From: Syntrophopropionicum propionicicum_A
Lineage (GTDB): Bacteria > Bacillota > Desulfotomaculia > Desulfotomaculales > Pelotomaculaceae
NCBI RefSeq assembly: GCF_048984525.1
Contig: NZ_JBMGJC010000009.1
Coordinates: 1-64,000, forward strand
Direction: 5' to 3'
DNA length: 64,000 nucleotides
The stretch's first letter is position 1; each line of letters starts with the position of its first letter. This document shows, piece after piece, positions 34,365-42,568 of this stretch. A program made the position numbers and the translations under genes. The notes beneath the pieces are model-generated. The model searched no databases. It was not told where the DNA came from and saw only the letters and a list, made by a program, of their open reading frames with translations.

Positions 34365-35141
34365 ATGAAAGTCAAAGGCTGGTTTGTCGCGGCGGCCGCG
34401 GTTGTGATCCTGGGGATGGTTCTCCTGGGCGGCTTCCCCTATTTCAAAGCTTTAGCGATGGGAGACACTCCGGCAGGACTGGTTGTACAGGGAGTTTTTC
34501 AAAAAAATATTGCCATGCACATGGTTTGCGGCATAACTGATTTAGCTGATTTTCTTGGCATCAGCCGGGAAGAATTGACAGGCGCCCTCCAGTCGGGCAA
34601 AACAGTAGTACAGGTCGCAGCTGAAAAAGGGATCAGCGAACAGCAGCTGGTGGATTTCATGGCTGAAAAATATAGTGAAAGAATAGATCAAAAGGTCGCG
34701 GACGGCAAAATTACCGCGGAACAGGCCAAAAAGTTAAAACAATCCATGACAGAGCGGATTAAAACTGATTTGAACCGCGCCAACACCGGGCCGAATTTCG
34801 GAAAAGACAAAATGGATCCTAAAGATGGACCAGGCACGGGAATGAAAATGGGACGAGGCATGGGTGATATGGAGGACTTGGCCGGTTTTCTCGGCATCAG
34901 CATGGAAGATTTGCTGGCCGCGCGCCAGTCAGGCAAAACTTTGGTACAGATTGCCGGTGAAAAAGGGATCACCGAGGAGCAGCTGGTGGATCACATGATG
35001 GCAGAGTTCAACTCAAAAATTGATCAAAAAGCCGCGGCAGGCAAAATTACCGCGGAGCAGGCCGATCAGCTCAAACAGTCCATGACCGAACGCATAAAAG
35101 CATGCCTGAACAGCACGGACACCTGCCCCAAAGGACCTTAA
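34365..35141 (+). CDS. Exported protein with two tandem ~75-residue helical repeats
   Basis: 258 residues. A signal or anchor helix (GWFVAAAAVVILGMVLLGGFPYF) comes first. Residues about 55-135 and 170-250 are two copies of one module: DLADFLGIS(R/M)E(E/D)L..A.QSGKT.VQ(V/I)A.EKGI(S/T)E(Q/E)QLVD, followed by KI(D)QK.A.GKITAEQA..LKQSMTERIK. The linker is rich in Gly, Met, Lys and Asp. Such modules occur in DUF2680-like exported proteins of clostridia; function unknown. AAAGGAGG precedes the ATG. A hairpin follows at 35189-35209. Confidence 0.78.
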   Translation: MKVKGWFVAAAAVVILGMVLLGGFPYFKALAMGDTPAGLVVQGVFQKNIAMHMVCGITDLADFLGISREELTGALQSGKTVVQVAAEKGISEQQLVDFMAEKYSERIDQKVADGKITAEQAKKLKQSMTERIKTDLNRANTGPNFGKDKMDPKDGPGTGMKMGRGMGDMEDLAGFLGISMEDLLAARQSGKTLVQIAGEKGITEEQLVDHMMAEFNSKIDQKAAAGKITAEQADQLKQSMTERIKACLNSTDTCPKGP

Positions 35142-35188
35142 AAAGGACCTGGGTTCTAAAAACGTCACAGATTACATGGATATGGAAA

Positions 35189-35209
35189 AAGCCGGGCAAA
35201 GCCCGGCTT
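35189..35209 (+). terminator. Hairpin after the tandem-repeat protein gene
   Basis: AAGCCGGGC-AAA-GCCCGGCTT, a perfect 9-bp stem 48 bases past the stop. The following T run is short, so termination may be partial. Confidence 0.6.
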
Positions 35210-35212
35210 CAG

Positions 35213-35365
35213 GTTGTAGACAAATTATACTGCAGAGTATATGGTGTTGAAACCAGCTGCCCCCTTTGCACAGTGGGAGCGTGTCTAGGGGACGGTTTTG
35301 TTGACACGATTACAAATATTATATCTTGAGAAAAAATCGTGTCTACAGAACTGTCCTCTTGACAC
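35213..35365. repeat. Hairpin repeat family R1, copy 2, with a shared flank
   Basis: 35281-35365 is the R1 element in inverse orientation to 6047-6132: it begins GTGTCTAGGGGACGGTTTTG and ends in the imperfect complement AGAACTGTCCTCTTGACAC. The flank 35213-35280, including CTGCAGAGTATATGGTGTTG and CAGTGGGAGC, is closely shared with 47155-47223, so the transposed or duplicated unit is longer than R1 alone. 35404-35430 adds a CACGTCTCACGTCTCA tract (R3). No gene is visible in 35142-35424. Confidence 0.7.
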
Positions 35366-35424
35366 GGTCCATTGAAAATGAGCCAGGCATATTCAACACC
35401 ATGGGGCGTCACACGTCTCACGTC

Positions 35425-35835
35425 TCAATGAAGGTTGGACGGCTGCGCTTTAACAAGTTCGGCAAACAGTTCGAGAAACAGGGATTTAGTCAGCGGCTGC
35501 CTGTTTTCCATGCAGACCCAGCCCCTCCTGCTGGAGTATAAGAAAGAATATCTCCGCCTGTTGTTCGTCATGTCCACACGCCCAATGGCCCCGATGGCAA
35601 ACCTGCCCGCCGGCTTAAGCTCGATAATCGTGTTTTTCGTTTTTAAGTACAGCATGGGCGCGCTGTAGCTGCCTATATGCTCCTCATCCAGTTCAACCGT
35701 AGTCTGAATAATCTCACAAAGCGGCGTGCAGCATGGACATGATGCGCCGTGCTGCGGCCTGGTCCATTCTTTTAGCTGTTTCACCATGCCGTCAAGAGCC
35801 GCCAGCCAGTCCTCCTTGATTTTTTGGTTTGTCAT
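35425..35835 (-). CDS. Hypothetical protein with CPCC motif
   Basis: About 136 residues. A helical N terminus (LAALDGMVKQLKEW) is followed by the motif SCPCCTPLCEI and a beta-rich C-terminal part (APMLYLKTKNTIIELKPAGRFAIGAIGRVDM, RRRYSFLYSSRRGW). The three cysteines might bind metal. I do not recognise the family. The frame opens at 35862, but GAGGAAGCG lies directly before the ATG at 35835. Monocistronic. Confidence 0.65.
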   Translation of the reverse strand: MTNQKIKEDWLAALDGMVKQLKEWTRPQHGASCPCCTPLCEIIQTTVELDEEHIGSYSAPMLYLKTKNTIIELKPAGRFAIGAIGRVDMTNNRRRYSFLYSSRRGWVCMENRQPLTKSLFLELFAELVKAQPSNLH

Positions 35836-35959
35836 CGCTTCCTCATTGGGCGGGACAGGCATATCATCAACTCCACTATCTCATTTCAATAATTATAGGT
35901 TAATTAATTATAGGTTAATTTTCCATGCAAAATCAATTATAATCTGCATTAACGTTTTT

Positions 35960-37111
35960 CTATTGTGACGCGATCGTACTATTCCGGTAGCGTATGACAG
36001 ACAGGACTACCGCCCCTAAAGCCACAGCCGCAGCGATCAAACTGATGAAGAACCCGGCCACCGGAATCCTGCCAAGCAGGATCAGCGCGGCAAAGCCAAT
36101 CATAAAGGTCCAGATGCCGTGCACCCTGCCTTCCCAGCCCAGGCGCGCCGACAGGTAACGGCCAATGGCGTCCCCGACTATAATTTTTGCCGCGTACAGA
36201 GTTAATAAATAAGCCACGATTAAAGTCAGTGAAAGCGGTATGCCTATAACCGTAATGAGCAGCAAAAGGGAGGCCAGCGGCGCGGCAATTAGCGCAAGCG
36301 CGCCCCAGCCAAGGGCGGAGCCGGGTGAGCGCAGTATGTTCTCACTGAGTCCGCTCCAGATCCGCGGGAAAATCAGGATAAATACGCCCCATGCCACAAT
36401 GCCTGTAACGAACCAGATCAGTTGAGCAATCCAGTTAATACCTTCCGGGCGCGCTTTTTGCTCGGTCCTTTGAACCTGCTCCCACCTGGTTTCCCCTGTA
36501 ATAATAGCGCCAGGCAAGATGTCAGCCTCATTTGGCGAACTGTAGTTTAAATCCCCGTTAACAGACGCGGACTGTCCCAGCGTAAGGTTCTCCACCTCCC
36601 AGAAATGGACACTGCCGCCGACCGGCCCGTATATGCGGAAGTCCCCGCCGGCTCCCAGCGCCTGGCGGCCTACTGAGCCTGAGAATAAAGCGGTGCCCGC
36701 GAAGACCAGCGCGTCATCTCCGATCTCCGAATTTTCATGCAGCCTGACCTGTGCGGCAGCCGCGGTCAGGCTTTTGCCAATTTCATTGTTAAGGTCCAAA
36801 TCGGAAACAGCGCAGCGGACGTTGCCGCTTACCCTGCCGTTTATCCTGACGGTCCTCGCCGCTGCCAGAAGATCACCTCTTATATCGCCGTTTATTGTGA
36901 TATCCTGCCCGGCGGCAAAGACGTCCCCGTCCACATCAGCGTCTACAACAACATAGCTGCCCGCTGCAAAAAGCGGCCCGGTAATTTTACCGGCGGGTAC
37001 GATCACCGAATCACCGGTCATTTTTTCCACCGCGCCGGCCGGAAGGGCAAAACTTAAAATTACCAGCGCGACCACAGACAATTTCAATATTCTTCGTTTA
37101 AAATTAAACAT
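35960..37111 (-). CDS. Bactofilin/polymer-forming-like membrane protein
   Basis: About 383 residues. A signal peptide (LSVVALVILSFALPAGA) is followed by about 170 residues of repeating right-handed-helix strands in the pattern GDVFAAGQDITINGDIRGDLLAAARTVRINGRVSGNV, resembling polymer-forming/bactofilin-like domains. The C-terminal half has four or five membrane helices (LIWFVTGIVAWGVFILIFP, LLLLITVIGIPLSLTLIVAYLLTLYAA, IWTFMIGFAALILLGRIPVAGFFISLIAAAVALGAVVL). Probably an envelope scaffold. GGAGGGTGAG precedes the ATG at 37111. Monocistronic. Confidence 0.8.
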   Translation of the reverse strand: MFNFKRRILKLSVVALVILSFALPAGAVEKMTGDSVIVPAGKITGPLFAAGSYVVVDADVDGDVFAAGQDITINGDIRGDLLAAARTVRINGRVSGNVRCAVSDLDLNNEIGKSLTAAAAQVRLHENSEIGDDALVFAGTALFSGSVGRQALGAGGDFRIYGPVGGSVHFWEVENLTLGQSASVNGDLNYSSPNEADILPGAIITGETRWEQVQRTEQKARPEGINWIAQLIWFVTGIVAWGVFILIFPRIWSGLSENILRSPGSALGWGALALIAAPLASLLLLITVIGIPLSLTLIVAYLLTLYAAKIIVGDAIGRYLSARLGWEGRVHGIWTFMIGFAALILLGRIPVAGFFISLIAAAVALGAVVLSVIRYRNSTIASQ

Positions 37112-37404
37112 CCACTCACCCTCCATTTAATTTCTTCATGCTCCATAAAAACCAGGTGTTGTGTCTAGCTGCTGCCCGAGATCTGGCGATTCAATTATAC
37201 CTCATAATGGACACCCTGCCAAATGTTTCCTTTAAACCCTTCGCAACCTCAATAACGGCAAGTTAAATATATATTCCCCAGATTAAGCAGACTTTAAAAA
37301 AACCTGAACCAGGATGTAGACAAAGTGTTTCCATGTCGTGAACCCCCTATAAAAAACCTGATCTTGTTTTACTTTGGGCATACTGTCCTTATGAATTATA
37401 AAGA
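37112..37404. other. Intergenic region
   Basis: No ORF. GATGTAGACAAAGTGTTTCC near 37312 resembles the start of the repeat flank found at 35213 and 39548, so a degenerate repeat fragment is present. Confidence 0.3.
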
Positions 37405-37424
37405 CCCACCGTTGAAAAGGTGGG
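37405..37424 (-). terminator. Terminator of the flavodiiron protein gene
   Basis: CCCACC (37405-37410) and GGTGGG (37419-37424). On the minus strand TCTTTATAA follows. It is just past the fprA stop. Confidence 0.7.
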
Positions 37425-37442
37425 CCTTACAATATTTATTAA

Positions 37443-38621
37443 TTATATTTTTTCCGCAAACGCTTCACCGAAGGCTTCGCAGGATTTAATTTCGTCAGGC
37501 GACGGGGTGTACTGCGCCCTGATGCCCTCCAGTGCGATTTCAATGCCCGCTTCCTTTAGCCTGGCCTCAATGATTTTGACTGACTCGCCGCTCCACCCGT
37601 AGGAACCGAAAGCAGCGCCGATTTTATTTTTAAACTTCAGGCACTTGATCAACTCGAGTACCGCGGCGGCGTCACCCTGGATTCCGTTGTTTACTGTCGA
37701 GCAGCCGACAATGACGCCCCTGGACTTAAATATTTCCGTCATTAAATCGCTTTTGTCGTATTTGCCCATACTCAGGGCTTTTACGCCCAGGCCTTTTCTC
37801 TCAACGCCCCTGGCTATGGCCAGCGCCATCTTTTTGGTGGCGCCCCACATCGAGTCGTAAATTACAATCACTTTGCCCTCGTGGTAGTCGCTTGCCCACT
37901 GGTCGTATTTTTCAACGATCTGCAGGGGGTTGTCCCGCCAGATGATGCCGTGGCTTGGAGCGATCATCTCGATTGGCAGGCTAAGTGCGGATATTTCCTT
38001 AATCTTGGCCTTCACGAGCTTGCTGAAGGGAGTTAATATATTGGCGTAATATTTTTGAGCTTCCTGGTAAAGCTCGCACTGGTCCACCTCGTCGTTAAAC
38101 ATGTAAGGTGAGGCGTAGTGCTGGCCGAAAGCGTCATTGGACAGCAGCACGTTGGCGCCTGCCACGTAGGTGGCCATGGAGTCAGGCCAGTGCAGCATCG
38201 TCATTTCCACAAAGACCAGCTTGTTATCTCCCAGGTCAATGCTGTCGCCTGTTTTGACAATATTGACGTTCCATTCTTTGTGAAAGTGCCTTTTGATTAA
38301 CATCGCGCCGTTCTTGCTGCAGTAGATGGGCGTGTCGGGTATCTTCTCCATCAGGTAAGGCAGGCTGCCGCAGTGGTCCTGCTCGGTGTGGTTGATCACG
38401 ATCAGGTCAATGCTTTTGAGGTCTATGTTCTTTTCCAGGTTGTCGATAAACTCGCGGTGAAAAGGGGTCCACACCGTGTCCACCAGCGCTGTCTTTTTGT
38501 CTTTAATCAGGTAAGAATTGTAGGTCGAGCCCCGGTGGGTAGAAAACTCCTCACCGTGAAACTTCCTGATCTCCCAGTCTTTTTTCCCCACCCAGTAAAT
38601 ATTGTCTTTTATTTGGATCAT
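37443..38621 (-). CDS. fprA: Flavodiiron protein (FprA/ROO, A-type flavoprotein)
   Basis: About 392 residues. Residues 1-245 are a metallo-beta-lactamase-like domain with the diiron ligand set H-x-E-x-D-H (NHTEQDHCG) and further His at MLHWPDS and SHGIIW. Residues about 250-390 are a flavodoxin domain (VIYDSMWGATKKMA, GCSTVNNGIQGDA, SYGWSGES). It reduces O2 (or NO) to water with electrons from rubredoxin or F420-type donors, protecting anaerobes. No rubredoxin gene is adjacent. The frame opens at 38657; the homology starts at MIQIKDNIYWVG (ATG 38621), with AAGGAG somewhat distant upstream. Confidence 0.93.
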   Translation of the reverse strand: MIQIKDNIYWVGKKDWEIRKFHGEEFSTHRGSTYNSYLIKDKKTALVDTVWTPFHREFIDNLEKNIDLKSIDLIVINHTEQDHCGSLPYLMEKIPDTPIYCSKNGAMLIKRHFHKEWNVNIVKTGDSIDLGDNKLVFVEMTMLHWPDSMATYVAGANVLLSNDAFGQHYASPYMFNDEVDQCELYQEAQKYYANILTPFSKLVKAKIKEISALSLPIEMIAPSHGIIWRDNPLQIVEKYDQWASDYHEGKVIVIYDSMWGATKKMALAIARGVERKGLGVKALSMGKYDKSDLMTEIFKSRGVIVGCSTVNNGIQGDAAAVLELIKCLKFKNKIGAAFGSYGWSGESVKIIEARLKEAGIEIALEGIRAQYTPSPDEIKSCEAFGEAFAEKI

Positions 38622-38728
38622 TACTAAAACCAGCTCCTTAAAATATATTGACATCATTTTAATAAAGGGAGCTTAACTAAAGCTTTCGGAAAGGTTAATA
38701 TTTTATTAATAAACTGATTACCCAAAGG

Positions 38729-39442
38729 TCAGCTGTTTTTCAAGCGGCACCTTACGAAAATGTCCTGCAGGCGGGAGATGAGCTCGGACTGGCTCTTGAC
38801 ATGGATGAGGTACCTGGGCACATGCTGCCCCTCGCTGCCCAGCTCCATCATAAAGGGCTCTCCCCAGAATGCCAGGAGGGCCTCCTTGGCTTCCCTGTCC
38901 ACCCCGACATCGATCATCTGGAAGGCTATGTCTTCATCAATTTCACGCCAAACTGGCTCCTGCACCTTGTCCCGGCCGCGGCACTTTTCTATTTTAGGCC
39001 TGATATCCCGCTCCCAGGCCTCTTTCATGGTTTTGTTCATCACAAAATATATTTTAGTGGTCCTGGAGCTATCGATTGAGGTTTTTAAAAGCCTGTCGAA
39101 AAGCTCCTGGGAGCGGAACATCGTGCAGCACGCGTTAAACCACCAAACTTCTCCCCTGTTTTTCAGGGCGAACTCCTCGGTGTAGACCAGGAGCTCCCTG
39201 GGCTTTATAAGCTCAACCTCAGGGTCGGAGACCTGCACGTTTTTGGTAATGGTCTTGATGTCCTCTTTTATCTCCTCTCCCCGCAGCGCTTCCTGCAGCG
39301 TGTGCAGGGCCAAAAGCATAAGCAGGATGGAGATCACATAAGTCTCGGGTATTATGCCCAGGTGGTGCAGGACGATCGCGCCGATACTGGCGGCTATGAT
39401 GGCTATGACGTCTAAATTTTTCAGGACGGCTTTCCATTTCAT
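38729..39442 (-). CDS. Hypothetical membrane-anchored protein
   Basis: 237 residues. Two N-terminal hydrophobic helices (VIAIIAASIGAIVLHHLGIIP; YVISILLMLLALHTLQEAL) are followed by a soluble domain of about 175 residues: PRELLVYTEEFALKNRGEVWWFNACCTMFRSQELFDRLLKT, RTTKIYFVMNK, KVQEPVWREIDEDIAFQMIDVG, EALLAFWGEPFM. The helix-strand pattern recalls the membrane-anchored, PLD-fold-like effector proteins of some bacteria, but no HKD motif is seen. Not recognised. GGGGAGAG precedes the ATG. Confidence 0.65.
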   Translation of the reverse strand: MKWKAVLKNLDVIAIIAASIGAIVLHHLGIIPETYVISILLMLLALHTLQEALRGEEIKEDIKTITKNVQVSDPEVELIKPRELLVYTEEFALKNRGEVWWFNACCTMFRSQELFDRLLKTSIDSSRTTKIYFVMNKTMKEAWERDIRPKIEKCRGRDKVQEPVWREIDEDIAFQMIDVGVDREAKEALLAFWGEPFMMELGSEGQHVPRYLIHVKSQSELISRLQDIFVRCRLKNS

Positions 39443-39547
39443 TACTTTACTCTCCCCTGATCACATGTAACATGGATTTGTTAGTTTATTATTTGACAAA
39501 AACCTGTCGATACCTTCCAATGAAAAAGAACCCTTATACGGGCTCTA

Positions 39548-39715
39548 TGGTTGCAGACAAAGTCTCCATGGTGTTGAATCCGCTTGGCTATTTGGGGACA
39601 TATCTCGGCCTAAAAGGAATGCCTTTTCCAATCGGGGACATTCCTCGGCTTTGTAGGGCGGGATTTATTCCGCCAATAATGTGCGGCTAAAGCCTCACCT
39701 GCATTCCCCCGTCTA
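39548..39715. repeat. Repeat families R1-flank and R4
   Basis: 39548-39590 (GTTGCAGACAAAGTCTCCATGGTGTTGAAT) matches the R1 flank. 39583-39690 repeats ATCGGGGACATTCCTCGGC and GGCGGGATTTATTCCGCC, as at 7850-7975. No gene is visible in 39443-39720. Confidence 0.6.
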
Positions 39716-39720
39716 ATCGG

Positions 39721-40173
39721 TTACCGGGGGAGTTTGCCCAGCAGGCGCCATATGCAGCGATGCACTCTGTGCGGAAAGCCGGTTGGCTCGGCAAACATCA
39801 GAATGCAGTGGCCGTGTGTGACATCAATGCCGTTCTCTTTGCACAAATCTATCGCTTCTTTGGATTCAGCCCCCTGCTGGAGCCAGATACGGCTTATTCC
39901 GGCCGCCGCGGCGTCCCGCACCACATTTTCCGTCGCTTTGGGAGAAACCACTATTACGGCGCCTCCCGGGACTTCCGGCAGTTCTTTCAGACTGCGGTAG
40001 CATTTATCCCCTTCAAAATCGTCAATTTTAGGGTTCACCGGGAACACCCTGTACCCTTTCGCCTTGAGTTCCCGATAGACAGTGCTGCCGAATTTTCCTT
40101 TTTTCTTTGAAACACCCACTACCGCCAGAGTCTTCTGGGATATAAAATCGTCTACCGCCGCTTTGGTCGTCAT
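39721..40173 (-). CDS. CoA-binding domain protein (YccU-like)
   Basis: 150 residues covering one Rossmann-type CoA-binding domain: TLAVVGVSKKKGKFGSTVYRELKAKGYRVFPVNP, then GGAVIVVSPKATENVVRDAAAAGISRIWLQQGAES, then the Cys-containing end GIDVTHGHCILMFAEP. This matches small cytosolic CoA-binding proteins related to the N-terminal domain of succinyl-CoA synthetase alpha. It probably binds CoA or NAD; role unknown. It lies just downstream of the MsrA-MsrB genes on the same strand's far side. Confidence 0.88.
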   Translation of the reverse strand: MTTKAAVDDFISQKTLAVVGVSKKKGKFGSTVYRELKAKGYRVFPVNPKIDDFEGDKCYRSLKELPEVPGGAVIVVSPKATENVVRDAAAAGISRIWLQQGAESKEAIDLCKENGIDVTHGHCILMFAEPTGFPHRVHRCIWRLLGKLPR

Positions 40174-40217
40174 TAAAAATAACCCCTTTCGGTAATTAAT
40201 TGGACGCCTTTGTTCCT

Positions 40218-40721
40218 TTAACTTTTAAACAGGCCGGCATACTCGCCGTAACCTTCTTTTTCGAGGTCTTCTTTCGGTATGAACCTTAAGGCGGCTGAAT
40301 TGATACAATAACGCGTCCCACGCGGAGCTGGACCGTCGCCAAAAACATGTCCCAGGTGCGAATCAGCTGATTTACTGCGCACCTCGGTGCGGACCATAAA
40401 ATGGCTGAGGTCTTTTTTTTCAATAATTTCCCCCGGGTCGAGGGGCCTGGTGAAACTGGGCCAGCCGCAGCCCGAATCAAATTTATCTTTTGAACTAAAA
40501 AGCGGTATGCCGGTAACTACATCCACGTAAATGCCTTCCCGCTTGTTATCCCAGTATTCATTCTTGAAAGGCGGCTCTGTGGCGTTTTTTTGAGTAACCT
40601 GGTACTGCATCTCAGTCAATTTTTCTTTTCGCAGTTTAACATCAGACCTTTCTATATAGATGTGTTTGAATATGAAAATGACTGCATCATTTGTTCCAAT
40701 GTTTTTCAATAAAAACATCAC
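40218..40721 (-). CDS. msrB: Peptide-methionine (R)-S-oxide reductase
   Basis: The MsrB domain covers residues about 30-167: LRKEKLTEMQYQVTQKNATEPPF, SGCGWPSFTRPL, RSKSADSHLGHVFGDGPAPRGTRYCINSAALRFIP. The catalytic Cys is in RYCINSAAL. The two CxxC zinc pairs of other MsrBs are absent, so this is the non-zinc type. It reduces methionine-R-sulfoxide in oxidised proteins. The 5' end overlaps msrA by about 35 bases in another frame. The start is uncertain: GTG/ATG at 40721/40718, or ATG at 40610. The overlap suggests translational coupling. Confidence 0.9.
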   Translation of the reverse strand: MMFLLKNIGTNDAVIFIFKHIYIERSDVKLRKEKLTEMQYQVTQKNATEPPFKNEYWDNKREGIYVDVVTGIPLFSSKDKFDSGCGWPSFTRPLDPGEIIEKKDLSHFMVRTEVRSKSADSHLGHVFGDGPAPRGTRYCINSAALRFIPKEDLEKEGYGEYAGLFKS

Positions 40722-41232
40722 GCCCTGATCCCCTGCGGTACTGTTTGTAATGTCCGGGGTTTTTCTTGTGATAGTCGTGGTGGTAATCTTCCGCGGGATA
40801 AAAAGTGGAAGCAGGCAGTACTTCCGTTACAACAGGCTTGTTAAACCTGCCGCTGCTGTTAAGAGCTTTTTTTGACGCTTCCGCCTTTTCTCTCTGCGGT
40901 TGGTCATGGTAAAAAACAGCTGTCCGGTAAGACGGCCCACGGTCAAAAAACTGGCCGCCCACGTCCGTCGGGTCGATCTGCCGCCAGAAGATATCCAGCA
41001 GCTCTTCATAACTTATTAAAGCAGGGTCGAAGGTGACCCGCACCGCCTCGCAGTGTCCGGTCGTGTTCGAACAGACCTCCCGGTAAGAGGGGAACTCTTT
41101 AAGTCCGCCCGTATAGCCCGGTATAACCTCAATAACGCCGTTGGCTTCCTCAAAGGGGGCGACCATGCACCAGAAACAACCTCCCGCAAAAGTCGCTGTC
41201 TTATAACGTCTCTCTTCGTTTGGTCCCGCCAA
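40687..41232 (-). CDS. msrA: Peptide-methionine (S)-S-oxide reductase
   Basis: 181 residues. The catalytic Cys lies in the family signature FAGGCFWCM near residue 17. GYTGG, GHCEAVRVTFDP, DPTDVGGQFFDRGPSYRTAVFY and the C-terminal YHQ-like HHDYHKKNPGHYKQYRRGSG are all present. It reduces methionine-S-sulfoxide using thioredoxin. The TTG start at 41232 has AAGGAG 7 bases upstream. Operon with msrB directly downstream; the ferritin-like gene precedes it. Confidence 0.94.
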   Translation of the reverse strand: MAGPNEERRYKTATFAGGCFWCMVAPFEEANGVIEVIPGYTGGLKEFPSYREVCSNTTGHCEAVRVTFDPALISYEELLDIFWRQIDPTDVGGQFFDRGPSYRTAVFYHDQPQREKAEASKKALNSSGRFNKPVVTEVLPASTFYPAEDYHHDYHKKNPGHYKQYRRGSGRDVFIEKHWNK

Positions 41233-41265
41233 ATTATCACTCCTTAAAAAGTCAGTTTTTACTTT

Positions 41266-41736
41266 TTAAAGCTCTTCGAGGTAATTTCTTAGTTCAACCA
41301 GGTGCATTTTTTCTTCCTCAAGCAAATCATACAAAATCTTTTTTATTTTTTCGGAACGTGTCCTTGTTGTCAGCTCGTGAAAAATCAGGATTGCGTCCTT
41401 TTCAGCCTGGATCCCTATTGCTACGACGTCCTTTAATGAATGCAGGCCGCCCGCGAAATCTTCCACCCCGGCCGGTTCCGGAAAAACGCTGTCTTTCTGA
41501 ATGGAATTTAAGTAACTGGAGGTCTCCTCGTCCAGCGTTTCGTCGTCGCTGTAATCCATGATAATTTTTTCGAAAAGCTTTTTGTGTTCTTTTTCATCTT
41601 CCGCCAGCTTCATCAACATCTGTTTTTGCCTTACATCATTTACTCTTCCCGCCAGGGTGGAATAAAATTTATGACCTTTTTCTTCCATCGACAGCGCTAT
41701 CTTAGCTATATCGACCAGCTTGATTTGCTTATTCAT
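41266..41736 (-). CDS. Ferritin-like/rubrerythrin-type diiron protein
   Basis: 156 residues of a four-helix bundle carrying the Glu/His diiron set: SMEEKGHKFY on helix 1, LAEDEKEHKKLF on helix 2, GIQAEKDAILIFHEL on helix 3, LLEEEKMHLVEL on helix 4. No C-terminal rubredoxin domain, so it is a short rubrerythrin-like or ferritin-like protein. It probably handles peroxide or iron. GGAGG precedes the ATG. 34 bases upstream of msrA on the same strand, so likely cotranscribed. Confidence 0.88.
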   Translation of the reverse strand: MNKQIKLVDIAKIALSMEEKGHKFYSTLAGRVNDVRQKQMLMKLAEDEKEHKKLFEKIIMDYSDDETLDEETSSYLNSIQKDSVFPEPAGVEDFAGGLHSLKDVVAIGIQAEKDAILIFHELTTRTRSEKIKKILYDLLEEEKMHLVELRNYLEEL

Positions 41737-41913
41737 TATCCCGGACCTCCGTAAGCTGAAGTTTTTATTTATAATACCATATCCTGCTAATTATTTAAAA
41801 AAATATTCCAGGATGTTTCTAGTTTTACTCTCAGATTAAAGGTGTTGCAAAATACTGGCAACTGCTGAAAACATTTCATAATATAAACAAATCTAAGTGA
41901 AGGAGTCTACAGT

Positions 41914-42414
41914 ATGGATAACACGGGATTAAATACAAGGACCGCCAGGGCGGTCATGCGCGGCGGGCCTCTGTGCCCGCAAATAACCGGTATCGTGTAT
42001 TTTTATGATGTCCCCGGCGGCGCCTGGGTTTATGCTGACGTGTCCGGTCTGCCGCCTTACCAGCCGGCCCGGAACAGCACGCCGCCGGTTGGACCGCACG
42101 GCTTCCATATACATGAACACGGAAACTGCACAGTGGGCGACCCTGCTAACCCGTTTCAGGCCGCCGGCGGGCACTGGAATCCCAATAACCAGCCTCACGG
42201 CAACCACGCGGGCGATTTCCCGGTCCTGTTCTCAAACGGGGGGCGGGCTGTAACGGGGTTCTTTACAAACAAGTTCAGCGTCTCGCAGGTAATCGGCAGG
42301 TCGGTAATAATTCATGAAAACCCGGACGACTACCGGACGCAGCCGGCGGGAGCCGCGGGCAGGCGCCTGGCCTGCGGAGTAATCATGCAACTCTGGGGAG
42401 GGGGTTGGGGATAA
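41914..42414 (+). CDS. Cu/Zn superoxide dismutase-like protein, no signal peptide
   Basis: 166 residues. SodC signatures: HGFHIHEHGNC (copper His pair and the disulfide Cys), AGGHWNPNNQPHGNHAGDFP (bridging and zinc His, zinc Asp), RSVIIHENPDDY (copper His) and RRLACGVI (partner Cys). The metal ligands look complete. Unlike typical bacterial SodC there is no export signal. This resembles the spore-coat YojM branch of Firmicutes, and the protein may be a spore-surface component. AAGGAG precedes the ATG. It is divergent from the ferritin-msrAB group. Confidence 0.87.
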   Translation: MDNTGLNTRTARAVMRGGPLCPQITGIVYFYDVPGGAWVYADVSGLPPYQPARNSTPPVGPHGFHIHEHGNCTVGDPANPFQAAGGHWNPNNQPHGNHAGDFPVLFSNGGRAVTGFFTNKFSVSQVIGRSVIIHENPDDYRTQPAGAAGRRLACGVIMQLWGGGWG

Positions 42415-42568
42415 ACCCCAGCCTCCTTGATATTTTATATAGAATATTCTAACCGAATTTGACAATAGCTAATTAAAGGTGAATCGGTGTTTCCGCCAGC
42501 AGCCCTCAAAGGTGCAATAAATCTGGTGGAATGGTTTAGATATTATACTACCGGTAGGGAGAAAATAA

